Assembly: GCF_024189295.1 (NCBI RefSeq)
Contig: NZ_JAIZEN010000015.1
Span: 1-64,000, forward strand
DNA length: 64,000 bases
Reading direction: 5' to 3'
Origin: Halobacillus sp. A1
GTDB lineage: Bacteria; Bacillota; Bacilli; Bacillales; Halobacillaceae
Shown: piece by piece, positions 63,074-64,000 of the stretch
How positions within the stretch are numbered: the stretch's first letter is position 1
Layout: each line of letters begins with the position of its first letter
The notes under the pieces: model-generated
Seen by the model: the letters and a program-made list of their open reading frames with translations, nothing else
Told to the model about the DNA's origin: nothing
The model's database searches: none
Translations under genes and position numbers: made by a program

Positions 63074-63644
63074 TGAATTGAGGGACTTAGAAGAAACTAA
63101 AGAAAGATTTGGTGGAGTTTTTCATTAGATCTATATGTTAAAAATAACTTTGTATATCTAGTACTAATATTACATCAAAAAAAATTAAATACTTGTTGAC
63201 GAATTGTTGACCAAACTCGTCAACAACCATTTATTTATATCATATTTAATCTAAGCAAAATTCCATAAATCCAATAACAAAAGGAATATTTAGTGAAAAT
63301 CACGTTCAATAATACTCAGGACTCATGACTGGCATGGTAGAGTTCAGCGGTTGGATCGCGCTATCCTCCATTTAATATGTAAAACCCCAAAACCTTCAAA
63401 AAAGGTTGTAACGCTTTGTTGGGTTATATCTTCTTCGGTAGAATGTACAGCATAGAAGGTACTGCCGTTAATTAGCAGTACCATAACCGCCTCACTAAAT
63501 ACTGTATAACCCTCACATTCAAAGTTTATTTCTAGAGTATTTAATCATAAAGAATGAATAAATACTCTATCTATACCCCTAGCAGCACCAGTAACCACGG
63601 CTACTTTACCTTTTAATTTTTGTTTTTCGGAGAAGTTTTAAATA
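63074..63644. other. Non-coding and decayed sequence near the right edge
   Basis: No intact gene in 571 bases. TTGTTGACGA (63193-63202) and TCGTCAACAA (63217-63226) form a perfect 10-bp inverted repeat with a third GTTGAC inside. GGTACTGC and GCAGTACC form a hairpin near 63458-63482. An SDR fragment occupies 63545-63630. Confidence 0.55.
63545..63630 (-). pseudogene. N-terminal fragment of an SDR-family gene
   Basis: On the minus strand the frame reads KLKGKVAVVTGAARGID and then, after a few codons, a stop. This is the cofactor-binding start of a short-chain dehydrogenase (TGxxxGI). No downstream catalytic YxxxK part is present. It differs from the intact SDR gene at 14874-15704. Confidence 0.72.
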
Positions 63645-64000
63645 CTACTTTAGTTTTGTCCCAACTAAATATGCATAAGAAAGTGGATTTTCTAATTTTT
63701 TTTGTTTGTAGGCTTTATGATTTCTAATAGTACCTATTACAGCCCCAGTTAAGCCAAGAATAGTTGATCCCACTAAAATTGAACCTTCACTTTGGTTGAT
63801 TTGATCATATAAACTGCCACCCAAGGATAAAGTTAATAATGAGTTCTCTATATTAGGAACTTTCCATTTACTCTTCATTGCTTCTTTAATTTCCTCTTTA
63901 CTTTCATTAATTTCTTTGAGGAGATTATTAACCATTGCTTCTCTATTGTGATCCTGGGCATTGTCAATCTCTATTATTTTTATTTCGATGAAATTACGAA
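63645..64000 (-). CDS. Hypothetical protein, partial at window edge
   Basis: The minus-strand frame is open from 63645 to the window end, so the gene starts beyond 64000; an internal ATG at 63935 is not necessarily the start. The visible C-terminal 118 codons include a charged helix (NNLLKEINESKEEIKEAM), a glycine-rich hydrophobic stretch (VGSTILGLTGAVIGTI) likely to be membrane-associated, and a basic tail. Family not recognised. Confidence 0.6.
   Translation of the reverse strand, partial: RNFIEIKIIEIDNAQDHNREAMVNNLLKEINESKEEIKEAMKSKWKVPNIENSLLTLSLGGSLYDQINQSEGSILVGSTILGLTGAVIGTIRNHKAYKQKKLENPLSYAYLVGTKLK

Noticed and set aside
63193-63226. TTGTTGACGA inverted repeat considered as a right attachment or integrase arm site
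   Set aside because: No partner sequence was found near the integrase, so there is no support beyond the repeat itself.

Overview
The window looks like a chromosome segment of a Bacillaceae Firmicute, probably a moderately halophilic genus of the Halobacillus/Virgibacillus type. This rests on gene order (thiL-tsaE-tsaB-rimI-tsaD, an ABC-F gene, moaC, rex, ydiK-ydiL, groES-groEL matches the Bacillus order), Bacillus-type ribosome binding sites, a CIRCE element before groES, and a carnitine-to-glycine-betaine gene set that suits an osmoadapted organism. The genus is inferred, not shown.

Region 1 (1-21,240) is backbone chromosome. It starts with the 5S gene of an rRNA operon, a broken copy of the 5' end of tRNA-fMet, then intact tRNA-fMet and tRNA-Asp. 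Next come the thiL/t6A-modification operon and a cluster of DnaA boxes in and after tsaD. A TetR regulator, a CsbD-like protein, a PBP4-type carboxypeptidase, a CMD protein and a three-gene carnitine operon follow, then an ABC-F protein, moaC, rex, an SDR, an MFS exporter, a GNAT enzyme, ydiK-ydiL and groESL.

Region 2 (21,391-25,133) is a two-gene Gabija-type defence system (OLD-family nuclease GajA, UvrD-like helicase GajB) immediately downstream of groEL.

Region 3 (about 25,170-54,990) is an integrative and conjugative element (ICE): tyrosine integrase, ImmA-type protease, ImmR-type repressor with a clear operator array, excisionase-like gene, replication-initiation-like protein, a type IV secretion operon (pilin-like protein, VirD4, VirB6-like, VirB4, lytic transglycosylase/M23 hydrolase, VirB8-like), a candidate oriT, relaxase, ArdC-like protein and a Toprim protein. 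A seven-gene metabolic cassette (GntR regulator, ECF transporter, SIS enzyme, PfkB kinase, BtpA-family protein) sits between immA and immR, which are adjacent in ICEBs1. immA here has its own promoter with a LexA box filling the -35/-10 spacer, so an SOS route to ICE induction can be read from the sequence.

Region 4 (about 54,984-64,000) is a low-GC accessory island: a tRNA-Leu/ISL3-transposase scar, a BcgI-like restriction-modification pair (nuclease-methylase fusion plus a two-TRD specificity subunit), a truncated DUF262/DUF1524 (GmrSD-like) gene, a small membrane-protein operon, a decayed hsdR, an SDR fragment, several unrecognised small genes, and a partial gene running off the right edge. 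ICE and island ends could not be fixed because no matching att repeats were found by eye.
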